A stretch of DNA of 41,976 nucleotides. Source: Alphaproteobacteria bacterium. Its GTDB lineage: Bacteria > Pseudomonadota > Alphaproteobacteria > UBA9219. A model generated the notes under the pieces. The model saw nothing but the letters and a program-made list of their open reading frames with translations, ran no database searches and was not told the origin of the DNA. The position numbers were made by a program, and so were the translations under genes. The stretch spans positions 1-41,976 of the forward strand of contig JARLJC010000232.1 in assembly GCA_031291435.1 (NCBI GenBank), read 5' to 3'. Positions 15,870 through 23,863 of the stretch are shown one piece after another; position 1 is the stretch's first letter, and each line of letters opens with the position of its first letter.

Positions 15870-18272
15870 ATGCGTGTGAGTGTCATTTGTGGCGGGCCGT
15901 CGGCGGAGCGCGGGATATCTCTGAACTCGGCGCGGTCGGTGATGGATCACCTGACGCCGCTGGGCTGGGATGTCGTGCCGGTTTATTGCGACTTGGATCG
16001 CCAATTTTATCGCCTGTCGCCGTCGCAGCTTTATTCCAACACGCCGTCCGATTTCGATTTCAAGCTGGCGCATACGGCGCGGCCTTTGACGCAGGCGCAG
16101 TTGATCGCCACCTGCCGCGAAACCGATATCGTATTCCCCGCCATTCACGGGTCTCTGGGCGAGGACGGCGAATTGCAGGAACTTCTCGAAGCGCATGAAA
16201 TTCCCTTCGTCGGCTCGCCCTCCAAATCTTGCCGCCTGATGTTCGACAAAGCCATCGCCAACAAACATATGGCGATGCACGGTTTTGCCACGTTGCCCAA
16301 TTGCCGCGTCGATCAAACCGATGCGCCCATGGAGCGTCTGCGCAAAATCGGCGAATTTTTTGCCCAACACCACATCAAGAAAGCGGTGGTGAAACCGGCG
16401 GCGGGCGGATCGAGTCTCGGCGTTGCCAGCGTCACCACGCCCGACGAAGCGGCAGCCCGCGCCGCCGATATCTTCGATCAGCATCACGGCGATCAGGCTT
16501 TGGTCGAACCTTATTGCGAAGGCCGCGAATTCACCGTGGTGGTCTTGCAGAATGATGCGGGCGAACCGGTGGCGCTGGTGCCAACGGAAATAGAGCTTAT
16601 AGGCGGCGATCTTTTCACCTTCCGCCATAAATATCTGCCGACCTGCCATGTCGAATATCATTGCCCGCCGCGCTTTGACGATGAGATTGTGGCGCGGATT
16701 CAAAAGGCCGCCGAAGTGTTGTTCAGCTTTTTCGGCATGCGCGATTTCTCGCGCCTCGATGGCTGGCTGCTCGATGATGGCCGCGTGATATTCTCGGATT
16801 TCAATCCCATCTCGGGCATGGAGCAGAACAGCTACCTGTTCATTCAGGGCAGCCGTCTGGGGCTTACGCATGGCGGCATGCTGCGCCAGATTGTCGGCCA
16901 CGCGGCGCGGCGTTACGGCATCGACGACGCCGTGAATCCGGTGATGAAGATTGCCAAACCCCGCGGCATACGCGTCCTGTTCGGCGGCGAAACCGCCGAA
17001 CGCCAGGTTTCGCTGATGTCGGGTACCAATGTCTGGCTCAAACTGCTGCACAGCCGCGATTATGCGCCCGAGCCCTATATTCTCGGGCCCAAAGACGAAG
17101 TGTGGCATCTGCCTTACAGCTTCACGCTCAACCATACGGTCGAAGAAATTCTCGCCCGCTGCGCCGAGGCCGAGGGTATCGTCGCGCGGCTGAAACTTCT
17201 GGTGCCGCCTTTGCGGCAACGTCTGGGATTACCGCCTTTGGCCGCGAACGCTTTGACCTCGCCGCGCCGCATGAGCCTCGACCAGTTCTGCCGCGAAGCA
17301 GCCGATGAAAAATCTTTTGTCTTTATAGCCTTGCATGGCGGCGAAGGCGAAGACGGCACCTTGCAGGCCAAGCTCGACGGTTTCGGCATCGCCTATAACG
17401 GGTCGGATGTCGATGCCTCGCGACTCTGCATGGATAAAAACGCCACCGGTGCCGTCATCAACGGATTGAAAGACCCGTTGCTGGTCTCGGCGCAAAAAAT
17501 CATCGTCACGGCGGGGCAGGCCCCCAATGCCGCGCAGATCTGGGAAAACGCCGTCGCCACGCTCGGCAGTCCCGATATCCTCATCAAGCCGCAATCCGAC
17601 GGCTGCTCGGCGGGTGTCGTACGCCTGACGTCGGCGCGCGAACTGGCGCTTTATCTGCAGGCGCTGGCGCGCGGCGACGCGATGCTTCCCGCCGGAACGC
17701 TGATGCATCAGGTGCATATGATCGATCTGCCGTCGCATGCAGAATCTTTCATGCTCGAACCCTTCATCGTCACCGACGAAATCCATATCGTGGGTCTTGA
17801 GCTGGTTCATAAACCCAAAACCGGCTGGATCGAATTGACGGTCGGCGTGATGGAACGCAACGGCCACTATCACGCCCTGTCGCCCAGCATCACGGTGGCG
17901 AGCGGATCGGTTCTGTCGCTCGAGGAGAAATTTCAGGGCGGCACCGGCGTGAATCTAACCCCGCCACCCGCGACCATTATCGTCGCGCGCCAGATCGAGC
18001 TCATCAAAATGAAGATCGAGCAGACCGCCAAGGCGCTCGGCATTCAGGGATACGCCCGCATCGATATTTTCTTCAACACGAAAACGGATCAGAGTCTGGT
18101 GATCGAAGCCAACAGCCTGCCGGGCCTCACCCCCTCCACGGTCATCTATCATCAGGCGCTGGCTGAATTGCCGCCGCTGACCCCGCAGGAATTCCTGTCG
18201 CGGCTGGTCGAGTACGGCATCGAACGCCGCGCTATATCCTCTCCGCATCCGCTGGTTTCGTCAGGAGTTTAG
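15870..18272 (+). CDS. ddl: Tandem fusion of two D-alanine-D-alanine ligase modules
   Basis: 800 residues, twice the usual Ddl length, made of two ATP-grasp ligases in series. Half 1 (1 to about 362): CGGPSAERGISL (E13), FPAIHGSLGEDG, KPAAGGSSLGV, omega-loop K254-Y255, R295, D297, and DFNPISGMEQ where the usual Mg-ligand Glu is D310. Half 2 (about 366-800): FGGETAERQVSL (E377), IALHGGEGEDG, KPQSDGCSAGV, omega-loop K687-F688 (EEKFQGG), R730, D732, E746 and N748 in EANSLPGLT. Ddl joins two D-alanines for the peptidoglycan stem. Half 2 keeps the canonical metal site but has Phe where Y-type Ddl has Tyr; half 1 keeps Tyr but has altered metal and loop residues. The halves are thus not redundant copies. 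It is the only ddl seen here; none lies beside ftsQ. Confidence 0.9.
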   Translation: MRVSVICGGPSAERGISLNSARSVMDHLTPLGWDVVPVYCDLDRQFYRLSPSQLYSNTPSDFDFKLAHTARPLTQAQLIATCRETDIVFPAIHGSLGEDGELQELLEAHEIPFVGSPSKSCRLMFDKAIANKHMAMHGFATLPNCRVDQTDAPMERLRKIGEFFAQHHIKKAVVKPAAGGSSLGVASVTTPDEAAARAADIFDQHHGDQALVEPYCEGREFTVVVLQNDAGEPVALVPTEIELIGGDLFTFRHKYLPTCHVEYHCPPRFDDEIVARIQKAAEVLFSFFGMRDFSRLDGWLLDDGRVIFSDFNPISGMEQNSYLFIQGSRLGLTHGGMLRQIVGHAARRYGIDDAVNPVMKIAKPRGIRVLFGGETAERQVSLMSGTNVWLKLLHSRDYAPEPYILGPKDEVWHLPYSFTLNHTVEEILARCAEAEGIVARLKLLVPPLRQRLGLPPLAANALTSPRRMSLDQFCREAADEKSFVFIALHGGEGEDGTLQAKLDGFGIAYNGSDVDASRLCMDKNATGAVINGLKDPLLVSAQKIIVTAGQAPNAAQIWENAVATLGSPDILIKPQSDGCSAGVVRLTSARELALYLQALARGDAMLPAGTLMHQVHMIDLPSHAESFMLEPFIVTDEIHIVGLELVHKPKTGWIELTVGVMERNGHYHALSPSITVASGSVLSLEEKFQGGTGVNLTPPPATIIVARQIELIKMKIEQTAKALGIQGYARIDIFFNTKTDQSLVIEANSLPGLTPSTVIYHQALAELPPLTPQEFLSRLVEYGIERRAISSPHPLVSSGV

Positions 18273-18956
18273 GACGCGGAGGGCGGCGGGGTTGTTGATG
18301 CGTCCCCGCTGGAGCTGTATGAGCAGATAGGGCGAGATAACCTTATAGACCTTCTTAGTGTAAACATTGCCTTCCGGCGCCTGTGCTGGTTTAGCGGGCG
18401 GCGGCGGGGGGATAAGAAGACCCGGGCGGCGGGGAAGCGGGCGGGTGCTTTGCACCGGGGCGACGAGCGCAGGGGCGGCTTTGACCGGTGTGAGGGGTTC
18501 GGGAATGGCGTTTTTCCGCGAGCAATAGGCCAGCGGCGCGTCAGGATGGAAAAGGCGGTATTCCACCGCCGCGATGAAATCGACGGTTTCCCGATACAGC
18601 GGATGGGCGGGGGCGAGGCGGATGGCCTCGATTTTCTGTATGCCTTCGGCGACGGTCTTGGGATCGCGGCCGCCGAACTTGCGGCCGATGCGGGGGTAGG
18701 ATTGGTTTTCTTTCTTGGCCCAGCGGTAGGCTATGTTCATGGCGCGGTGGCGGATGCAGGTAATATATTCGGCTCTTGCAGCGCCAAGGATATCGTCGGC
18801 GGTCAGATGCAGTCTTTTGGCGTTGAGCTGGCTGGCGGGACCGCCATTGGCGATTTCGATCGCCGCCGCGATAACTTCTTTGACTCCGAAAGACGGGGAG
18901 TGGTGCGACGCTACGGGGCCGCTGGCAATCTCATTTGCCGCCGAGGACAGGTCCAT
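18261..18956 (-). CDS. DnaA domain-IV (HTH) protein without the AAA+ domain
   Basis: 231 residues from the ATG at 18956; a TTG start at 19016 would add 20 residues. Residues about 50-112 match the C-terminal DNA-binding domain of DnaA, including RHRAMNIAYRWAKKE and IGRKFGGRDPKTVAEGIQKIE. In DnaA the last motif reads GGRDHTTV, where H and T contact the DnaA box; here they are P and K, so a different DNA target is likely. A Pro/Ala-rich linker with a run of five prolines (about 155-195) leads to a basic C-terminal segment (KKVYKVISPYLLIQLQRGR). No AAA+ domain is present, so this is a DNA-binding or regulatory protein, not an initiator. The gene end overlaps the tail of the convergent ddl fusion by 12 bases. 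Confidence 0.75.
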   Translation of the reverse strand: MDLSSAANEIASGPVASHHSPSFGVKEVIAAAIEIANGGPASQLNAKRLHLTADDILGAARAEYITCIRHRAMNIAYRWAKKENQSYPRIGRKFGGRDPKTVAEGIQKIEAIRLAPAHPLYRETVDFIAAVEYRLFHPDAPLAYCSRKNAIPEPLTPVKAAPALVAPVQSTRPLPRRPGLLIPPPPPAKPAQAPEGNVYTKKVYKVISPYLLIQLQRGRINNPAALRVLNS

Positions 18957-19076
18957 GAAATACCCGCAAAGAAATAAAATATGCGGCAACTTTATCAAAC
19001 AGGCGCGGATTCGCAACGGGCCATTCGGCCTTCAGCAGAAAAAATAGGGTTAATGCGCGTACCTACCTGTTTCGAG

Positions 19077-20060
19077 CTAATCGCGACGGTTCTTATGGAG
19101 CTGGGCCGCGGCGGCGATTTTTTGCCTGTGATCGGGAGAAGGGCGCGTAGCGGGCCGCTGTTGTTTTATGCTGTCGAGCGCGATACGTATCTGCCGCATT
19201 CTTGCCATGCGCACGACATCGCTGCGGATGCCGGGGAGAGGTTTGCCGTCGAGATAACATTGGAGTTCTTCCTTCGAGAAGCTCTTCAACTCTTTAAGCG
19301 CATGCAATTCGGTAAAAGTTTTCAGGTTGCGGCTTTCGAAAACGACACGATCCGCCGCGGTCAGGCGGGAAAAACTCGACAGCTCGCGGTCGGTGCGCGG
19401 GATGGCAGGGGTGGCGAAATGGGATGGAATCGGCATCGGGGCGCGTCCTTCGGGCGCATATATAGGCGGGGTTTGGGAGATGTTGCCGGAATCGCCCTTC
19501 CGGATATCTTTTATGTTTTCGGCTACCGGGGCCGGTTCGATTTTATCAGGTTTGGTCTTGGCGCTGGGCGCGGCGGGAGCCGAAGCCTGCGCGGTCTTCC
19601 TTGCGGCGACAGGGGCAAGAAATGTAGCCAGCATGGAATCTTCGCCGGGCCGCAGGGAAAGGCGGTCAAAATTTTGCTCAATGCCGATCAGGGCCTTCTT
19701 GATCAGCGCGCTTTCGTCCGCATGACCGTAGGCCAGCAATTCGTCGATTTCCTTGGCCCCCAGTTTGATGGTTTCTTCCGCGCAATGGAGGAGGGCGGCC
19801 ATTTCCGAAATCTGCTTTCTTTTCGAAATCGGGTCGTCTTTGTCGACAAAATTATTGATCGCGTACCAGGAAACAAGGCATCGATTGTAGTAAAGAGGGC
19901 GATAGGCGCTTTTGCCCGTGTAAAACACTTCCTTCATTTTCGCTTGATCGACCACATGCAGAACCGTGATCGTCAGGCGAAGGATTTTGTCCGCGAAAGT
20001 CGCGTCGGCGGGCAGGGGGCCAAGCTTGGTTTTGTCAGGCAAATCCATTATAAAATCCAT
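19077..20060 (-). CDS. Hypothetical protein, helical with proline-rich linker
   Basis: 327 residues, unrecognised. An N-terminal region (about 15-140) is predicted helical by eye, with VLHVVDQAKMKEVFY, YYNRCLVSWYAINNF and ALIKKALIGIEQNF. An Ala/Pro/Lys-rich low-complexity linker spans about 150-230. The C-terminal region (about 235-327) has SFSRLTAADRVVFESRNL and a basic RMARMRQIRIALDSIKQQR helix. The alternation of a folded part, a proline linker and a basic end is like its neighbour, the DnaA-IV-like protein, and both read leftward with a 120-base gap, so they may form a unit. No signal peptide or membrane span is visible. An ATG at 20048 is an alternative start. Confidence 0.65.
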   Translation of the reverse strand: MDFIMDLPDKTKLGPLPADATFADKILRLTITVLHVVDQAKMKEVFYTGKSAYRPLYYNRCLVSWYAINNFVDKDDPISKRKQISEMAALLHCAEETIKLGAKEIDELLAYGHADESALIKKALIGIEQNFDRLSLRPGEDSMLATFLAPVAARKTAQASAPAAPSAKTKPDKIEPAPVAENIKDIRKGDSGNISQTPPIYAPEGRAPMPIPSHFATPAIPRTDRELSSFSRLTAADRVVFESRNLKTFTELHALKELKSFSKEELQCYLDGKPLPGIRSDVVRMARMRQIRIALDSIKQQRPATRPSPDHRQKIAAAAQLHKNRRD

Positions 20061-20178
20061 CCGGTGACAATCGGGCCGAACCCTAGCAGCAGCTTAATAG
20101 TTGCGGAATCTAAAAGTCCATTTCCTCCGCCGCGAAAGAAGGGTAAAAGGGGCGCTTATAGTTAAGCCCGGCGATTCA

Positions 20179-20217
20179 CGTATCTTAATCAAGCGTGGGA
20201 CGCTTGATTAAGATACG
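20179..20217. repeat. Perfect 18-bp inverted repeat upstream of mrcA
   Basis: The arm CGTATCTTAATCAAGCGT (20179-20196) pairs with 20200-20217 around a GGG spacer. It lies 26 bases before the mrcA ATG and between divergent genes. There is no following T run, so it is not an ordinary terminator; it could be an operator or a leader hairpin. Confidence 0.9.
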
Positions 20218-20242
20218 ATCGCGGGCTGTTTCAAGGATTCGC

Positions 20243-22783
20243 ATGCGCCTGCTTACCGCCCTCATTTCGCTTGGACTGCTCGCCCTCGGCATCGGGGCGA
20301 TTCTGGCCGTCGCCGCTTTTGCGCATTATAGCAAGGACTTGCCGGATTATTCGTATCTGAAAGATTACCAGCCGCCGACCCTCAGCCGCATTTACGCCGA
20401 CGATGGCCGCATGATGGCCGTGGTGGCCCAGGAGCAGCGCATCTTCGTGCCCATCTCCACCATCCCAGCGCGGGTCAAGGATGCCTTCCTGTCGGCGGAG
20501 GACGCCGATTACTATCAGCATGGCGGGGTCGATTATAGCGGCATCCTGCGCGCTGTGTTCGTCAATCTGGAAAATGTCGGGCGCGAGCGGCACCCGATGG
20601 GCGCTTCGACCATTACCCAGCAGGTTGCCAAGAATAAGCTGCTGACCAACGAAGTCTCCTTCTCGCGCAAAATCCGCGAAGCGATTTTGGCCACGCGCCT
20701 CGAAAAAGTTCTGACCAAGGACCGCATTCTCGAAATCTATCTCAATGAAATTTTCCTCGGCAGCCATTCTTATGGCGTCGGGGCCGCCGCGCTCAATTAT
20801 TTCAACAAATCGCTCGATGAATTGACGGTGGCCGAGGCCGCCTATCTCGCCGCCCTTCCCAAGGCCCCCAATAATTATAATCCGGTGCGCGACCATGCCG
20901 CCGCCGTCGCCCGCCGCAACTGGGTCATCGGCCGCATGGCGGAAAATAATTACATTACCAAAGACGAAGCCGAAATGGCGCAGCGCGACCCGCTCGAAAC
21001 CCGCTCGCGCGACGAAGCCGACAGCGTCAATGCCGATTATTTTTCCGAAGAAGTGCGGCGGCAGCTGATCGACAAATTCGGCGAGGAGCAGGTTCTCGAA
21101 GGCGGCCTCGCCGTCAAAACCAGCCTCGATCCCAAATTGCAGGACGCCGCCACCAGGGCTTTGCGCGAAGGTCTTTTGAATTATGACCGCCGCGCGCGCG
21201 GCTGGCGCGGCCCTGTCGCGCATCTGAAAGATTTCGGCGAATGGCAGGCGGCGCTGAAAAAGATCCCCATCCCCGCGGGCGGCGAAGCCTGGCAGATCGC
21301 CGCCGTGATCGGCCTCAAGAACGACAAGGCCGATCTGGCTTTCGCCGACAATGCGCGCGGCACGATTCCATGGACGGAAATGAGCTGGGCGCGGCGCGAA
21401 TTCGCGGGCGATAAATTCGGCCCCGCCGTCAAGAAACCCGGCGATGTCCTTGCCGTCGGCGATGTCGTGATGGTGGAGCCCGTCAAAGCAAGCGAGGATG
21501 GCAAAGCCTATCCCGCCAATTCCTTCACCCTGCGGCAGGTGCCGGTGGTGGAAGGCGCCATCGTCGCGCTCGACCCGCATACGGGCCGCGTTTTCGCTCT
21601 CGATGGCGGGTTCAGCGCGCATATCAGCCAGTTCGACCGCGCGACGCAGGCCGAACGCCAGCCCGGTTCGTCCTTCAAGCCTTTCGTCTATATGGCGGCG
21701 CTCGATAAAGGCTTCACGCCCGCGAGCCTCATCATGGATTCGCCTTTCAGCCTTTATCAGGGGCCGGGGCTGCCTTTGTGGCATCCCGAAAATTACGATG
21801 ACGAAGACCTGGGCCCGGTGCCCTTGCGCGTCGGCATCGAAAAATCGCAGAACGTGATGACCGTCCGCATCGCCAACGCCATCGGCATGCCGATCGTGGT
21901 GGATTACGCCAAAAAATTCGGCATTGCCGACGATATGCCGCAATTTTTGTCCTTCGCGCTGGGGTCGAAGGAAACCACGCCGCTGCGCCTCGTCACCGCC
22001 TATGGCATGATCGTCAATGGCGGCAAGAAAATAGCGCCGAGCCTTATCGACCGCGTGCAGGATCGCAACGGCAAAACCATCTGGCGCGCCGATAATCGCG
22101 ATTGCACCGGCTGCTTCTCGGCGGGCTGGACATCGCAACTGGTGCCGCCCGATATTCCCGATACGCGCGAACAGATCGAAGATCCGCGAACCGCCTATCA
22201 GATGGTTCACATCCTCGAAGGTGTGGTGCAGCGCGGCACCGGCAAAAGTCTGCGCGATATCGATTTCCCGCTGGCGGGCAAAACCGGCACCACCAACGAC
22301 AGCAAGGATGCCTGGTTCATCGGATTCACGCCCGACCTCGTTTGCGGCGTCTATATCGGCTTCGATAATCCGGTGACTTTGGGCGGCCATGAAACCGGCG
22401 CTTCGGTCGCGGTGCCGATTTTCCGCAGTTTCATCACCGCCGCCATCAAGGGCAAACCAGCGGTGCCGTTCCGCGTGCCGCCCGGCCTGCGCATGGTGCG
22501 CGTCGATCCGGCCACCGAAACCCTCGCCCCGCCTTCGAACAAGGAGGCCATCTGGGAGGCCTTCATCCCCGGCACCGAGCCACAGGAAGGCCAGATCCGC
22601 TCCATCCTCGACGGCAGCGCCGAGGGGGCGGGGGCTGACGCCAGCCACCCCACCAGCGGCGGCGTTATGGAGCCCCTGACGCCGATGCCGCAGCCGGAAA
22701 CGCCTGAACTGGCTATCCCCGCGGAACCGGCGCCGACGGCGGCGCCAGCCCCCGCTACAACCGGAACGGGCGGATTATATTGA
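20243..22783 (+). CDS. mrcA: Penicillin-binding protein 1A (bifunctional transglycosylase/transpeptidase)
   Basis: 846 residues from the ATG at 20243, which follows AAGGA; the longer frame from GTG 20195 would run through the inverted repeat. A cytoplasmic start is followed by one membrane span (about 5-27). The GT51 glycosyltransferase domain has E86 in SAEDADYYQHGG and then ASTITQQVAKN and RKIREAILA. The transpeptidase has S476-x-x-K479 (PGSSFKPF), S535-Q-N and K680-TGT. An OB-like insert lies between the two domains, as in PBP1A. The last ~45 residues are a Pro/Ala-rich periplasmic tail. It polymerises lipid II and crosslinks peptidoglycan in cell elongation. Confidence 0.96.
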   Translation: MRLLTALISLGLLALGIGAILAVAAFAHYSKDLPDYSYLKDYQPPTLSRIYADDGRMMAVVAQEQRIFVPISTIPARVKDAFLSAEDADYYQHGGVDYSGILRAVFVNLENVGRERHPMGASTITQQVAKNKLLTNEVSFSRKIREAILATRLEKVLTKDRILEIYLNEIFLGSHSYGVGAAALNYFNKSLDELTVAEAAYLAALPKAPNNYNPVRDHAAAVARRNWVIGRMAENNYITKDEAEMAQRDPLETRSRDEADSVNADYFSEEVRRQLIDKFGEEQVLEGGLAVKTSLDPKLQDAATRALREGLLNYDRRARGWRGPVAHLKDFGEWQAALKKIPIPAGGEAWQIAAVIGLKNDKADLAFADNARGTIPWTEMSWARREFAGDKFGPAVKKPGDVLAVGDVVMVEPVKASEDGKAYPANSFTLRQVPVVEGAIVALDPHTGRVFALDGGFSAHISQFDRATQAERQPGSSFKPFVYMAALDKGFTPASLIMDSPFSLYQGPGLPLWHPENYDDEDLGPVPLRVGIEKSQNVMTVRIANAIGMPIVVDYAKKFGIADDMPQFLSFALGSKETTPLRLVTAYGMIVNGGKKIAPSLIDRVQDRNGKTIWRADNRDCTGCFSAGWTSQLVPPDIPDTREQIEDPRTAYQMVHILEGVVQRGTGKSLRDIDFPLAGKTGTTNDSKDAWFIGFTPDLVCGVYIGFDNPVTLGGHETGASVAVPIFRSFITAAIKGKPAVPFRVPPGLRMVRVDPATETLAPPSNKEAIWEAFIPGTEPQEGQIRSILDGSAEGAGADASHPTSGGVMEPLTPMPQPETPELAIPAEPAPTAAPAPATTGTGGLY

Positions 22784-22844
22784 GTTTCATGGTTAAAATC
22801 GCCATCAGGCTTAATATTTTCGTGTTTTTCGGTTATAAAAGGGG

Positions 22845-23810
22845 ATGCTTGAAGCCCTGCTTATCGACGAAGAAAAAGAACAGATGGTCGATCTGGCCAC
22901 TTTCATCCGCATGCGTGATGAAAGGCCGGAATTGGCCAAGGGACATCTTTTCTGTCCTGAATGCCGCAAGGCGGTTCACACGCATGACGAAAAAGGCGCG
23001 CTTGGTTTTCGCATCGTCAATCTTGATGTGACGCGGCGCATTTTTGCCAATAGACGTTCCGCCCCCGGCTTCCATCATTACGATCACGGGGCGCCCTTGA
23101 CCTGTTCGCGCTCTTTAGCGAGCGACCCGCGTTATAAAGGTATCCGCGAATTCAACGAATTCAGCGAGGAGGATCGTGAGCGCAACGTCAAGGCCCTGAT
23201 GCAGCCGAATGCGCGGCAGGCCATCGCCGATATCCAGACTTTTTTCATGAAATCTCTGACCGGGCTCGACACGCTTCTTCCTGAAGACAAGAAGATACTC
23301 AAACAGGTCGAAGACCGCCTGCTGACGATGGTCGGGCTTGCCGACCATATCTGGATCATGGGTTATGTTGGGCCGCTGGTGCTGGGGCGGCGCACGCGCT
23401 TTCTCGGCGGTAATTATGTGACGGCGGAATATATCACGACCGGCAGGCAGATTCTGAAAATCAAGGGTATGGACGGTGAAGAGCGCATCTTGCGCGTGCC
23501 CGAGAAAATCGTCCTGTGCAAGAGTCAGACGGATAGTGCATTGCCGAACCCGATGCGGCGCGGCAAGAAGCACGGTAAGCGGGCGATGGAGCGTATCGAG
23601 TTTCCGGTATCCCGAGATTTCGCCTGGAAAGTGGCGAAAGACGCGCTGAATCGCAGACGGGCGGCTGAGGCGATCCGGAAAACAGATCTTCAGGCCGAGG
23701 CCGATGCGCCCATGAAAGGGCCGCGCCACTATCCCAAGCCGCCGTCGTCCCAACCCGCAGCCGCAAAGCGGCGTTTGGCCGCCGCCCAGTTTCGGTTTAA
23801 AATCGCTTGA
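22845..23810 (+). CDS. Hypothetical protein with CoiA-like zinc-binding motif
   Basis: 321 residues. The N-terminal part has C37-x2-C40 (FCPECRKAV) and then a cluster H77, H78, H81 and C87 (PGFHHYDHGAPLTCS). This spacing recalls the CxxC...HFxH...C element at the start of CoiA-type competence proteins and some restriction-like nucleases; no nuclease motif is obvious afterwards. A hydrophobic stretch VGLADHIWIMGYVGPLVLG lies near 165-185. The C-terminal third is very basic (RRGKKHGKRAMER, KDALNRRRAAEA), consistent with nucleic-acid binding (inference). The ATG at 22845 directly abuts AAGGGG, which is too close for a good ribosome-binding site, so the ATG at 22884 is possible. Confidence 0.6.
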   Translation: MLEALLIDEEKEQMVDLATFIRMRDERPELAKGHLFCPECRKAVHTHDEKGALGFRIVNLDVTRRIFANRRSAPGFHHYDHGAPLTCSRSLASDPRYKGIREFNEFSEEDRERNVKALMQPNARQAIADIQTFFMKSLTGLDTLLPEDKKILKQVEDRLLTMVGLADHIWIMGYVGPLVLGRRTRFLGGNYVTAEYITTGRQILKIKGMDGEERILRVPEKIVLCKSQTDSALPNPMRRGKKHGKRAMERIEFPVSRDFAWKVAKDALNRRRAAEAIRKTDLQAEADAPMKGPRHYPKPPSSQPAAAKRRLAAAQFRFKIA

Positions 23811-23863
23811 TTTTCCCGCACCGAAACGCCATCTAGACATCCTGAATTTGTAAGGAAACGCCC

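Noticed and set aside
15840-17219. 459-residue open frame antisense to the ddl fusion
   Set aside because: Shadow of the ligase gene; no family features and no start signal.
20231-22648. 805-residue open frame antisense to mrcA
   Set aside because: It is the mirror of a GC-rich gene's codon bias: low-complexity His/Arg/Gly/Asp content, no motif and no ribosome-binding site, while the plus strand carries all PBP1A motifs.
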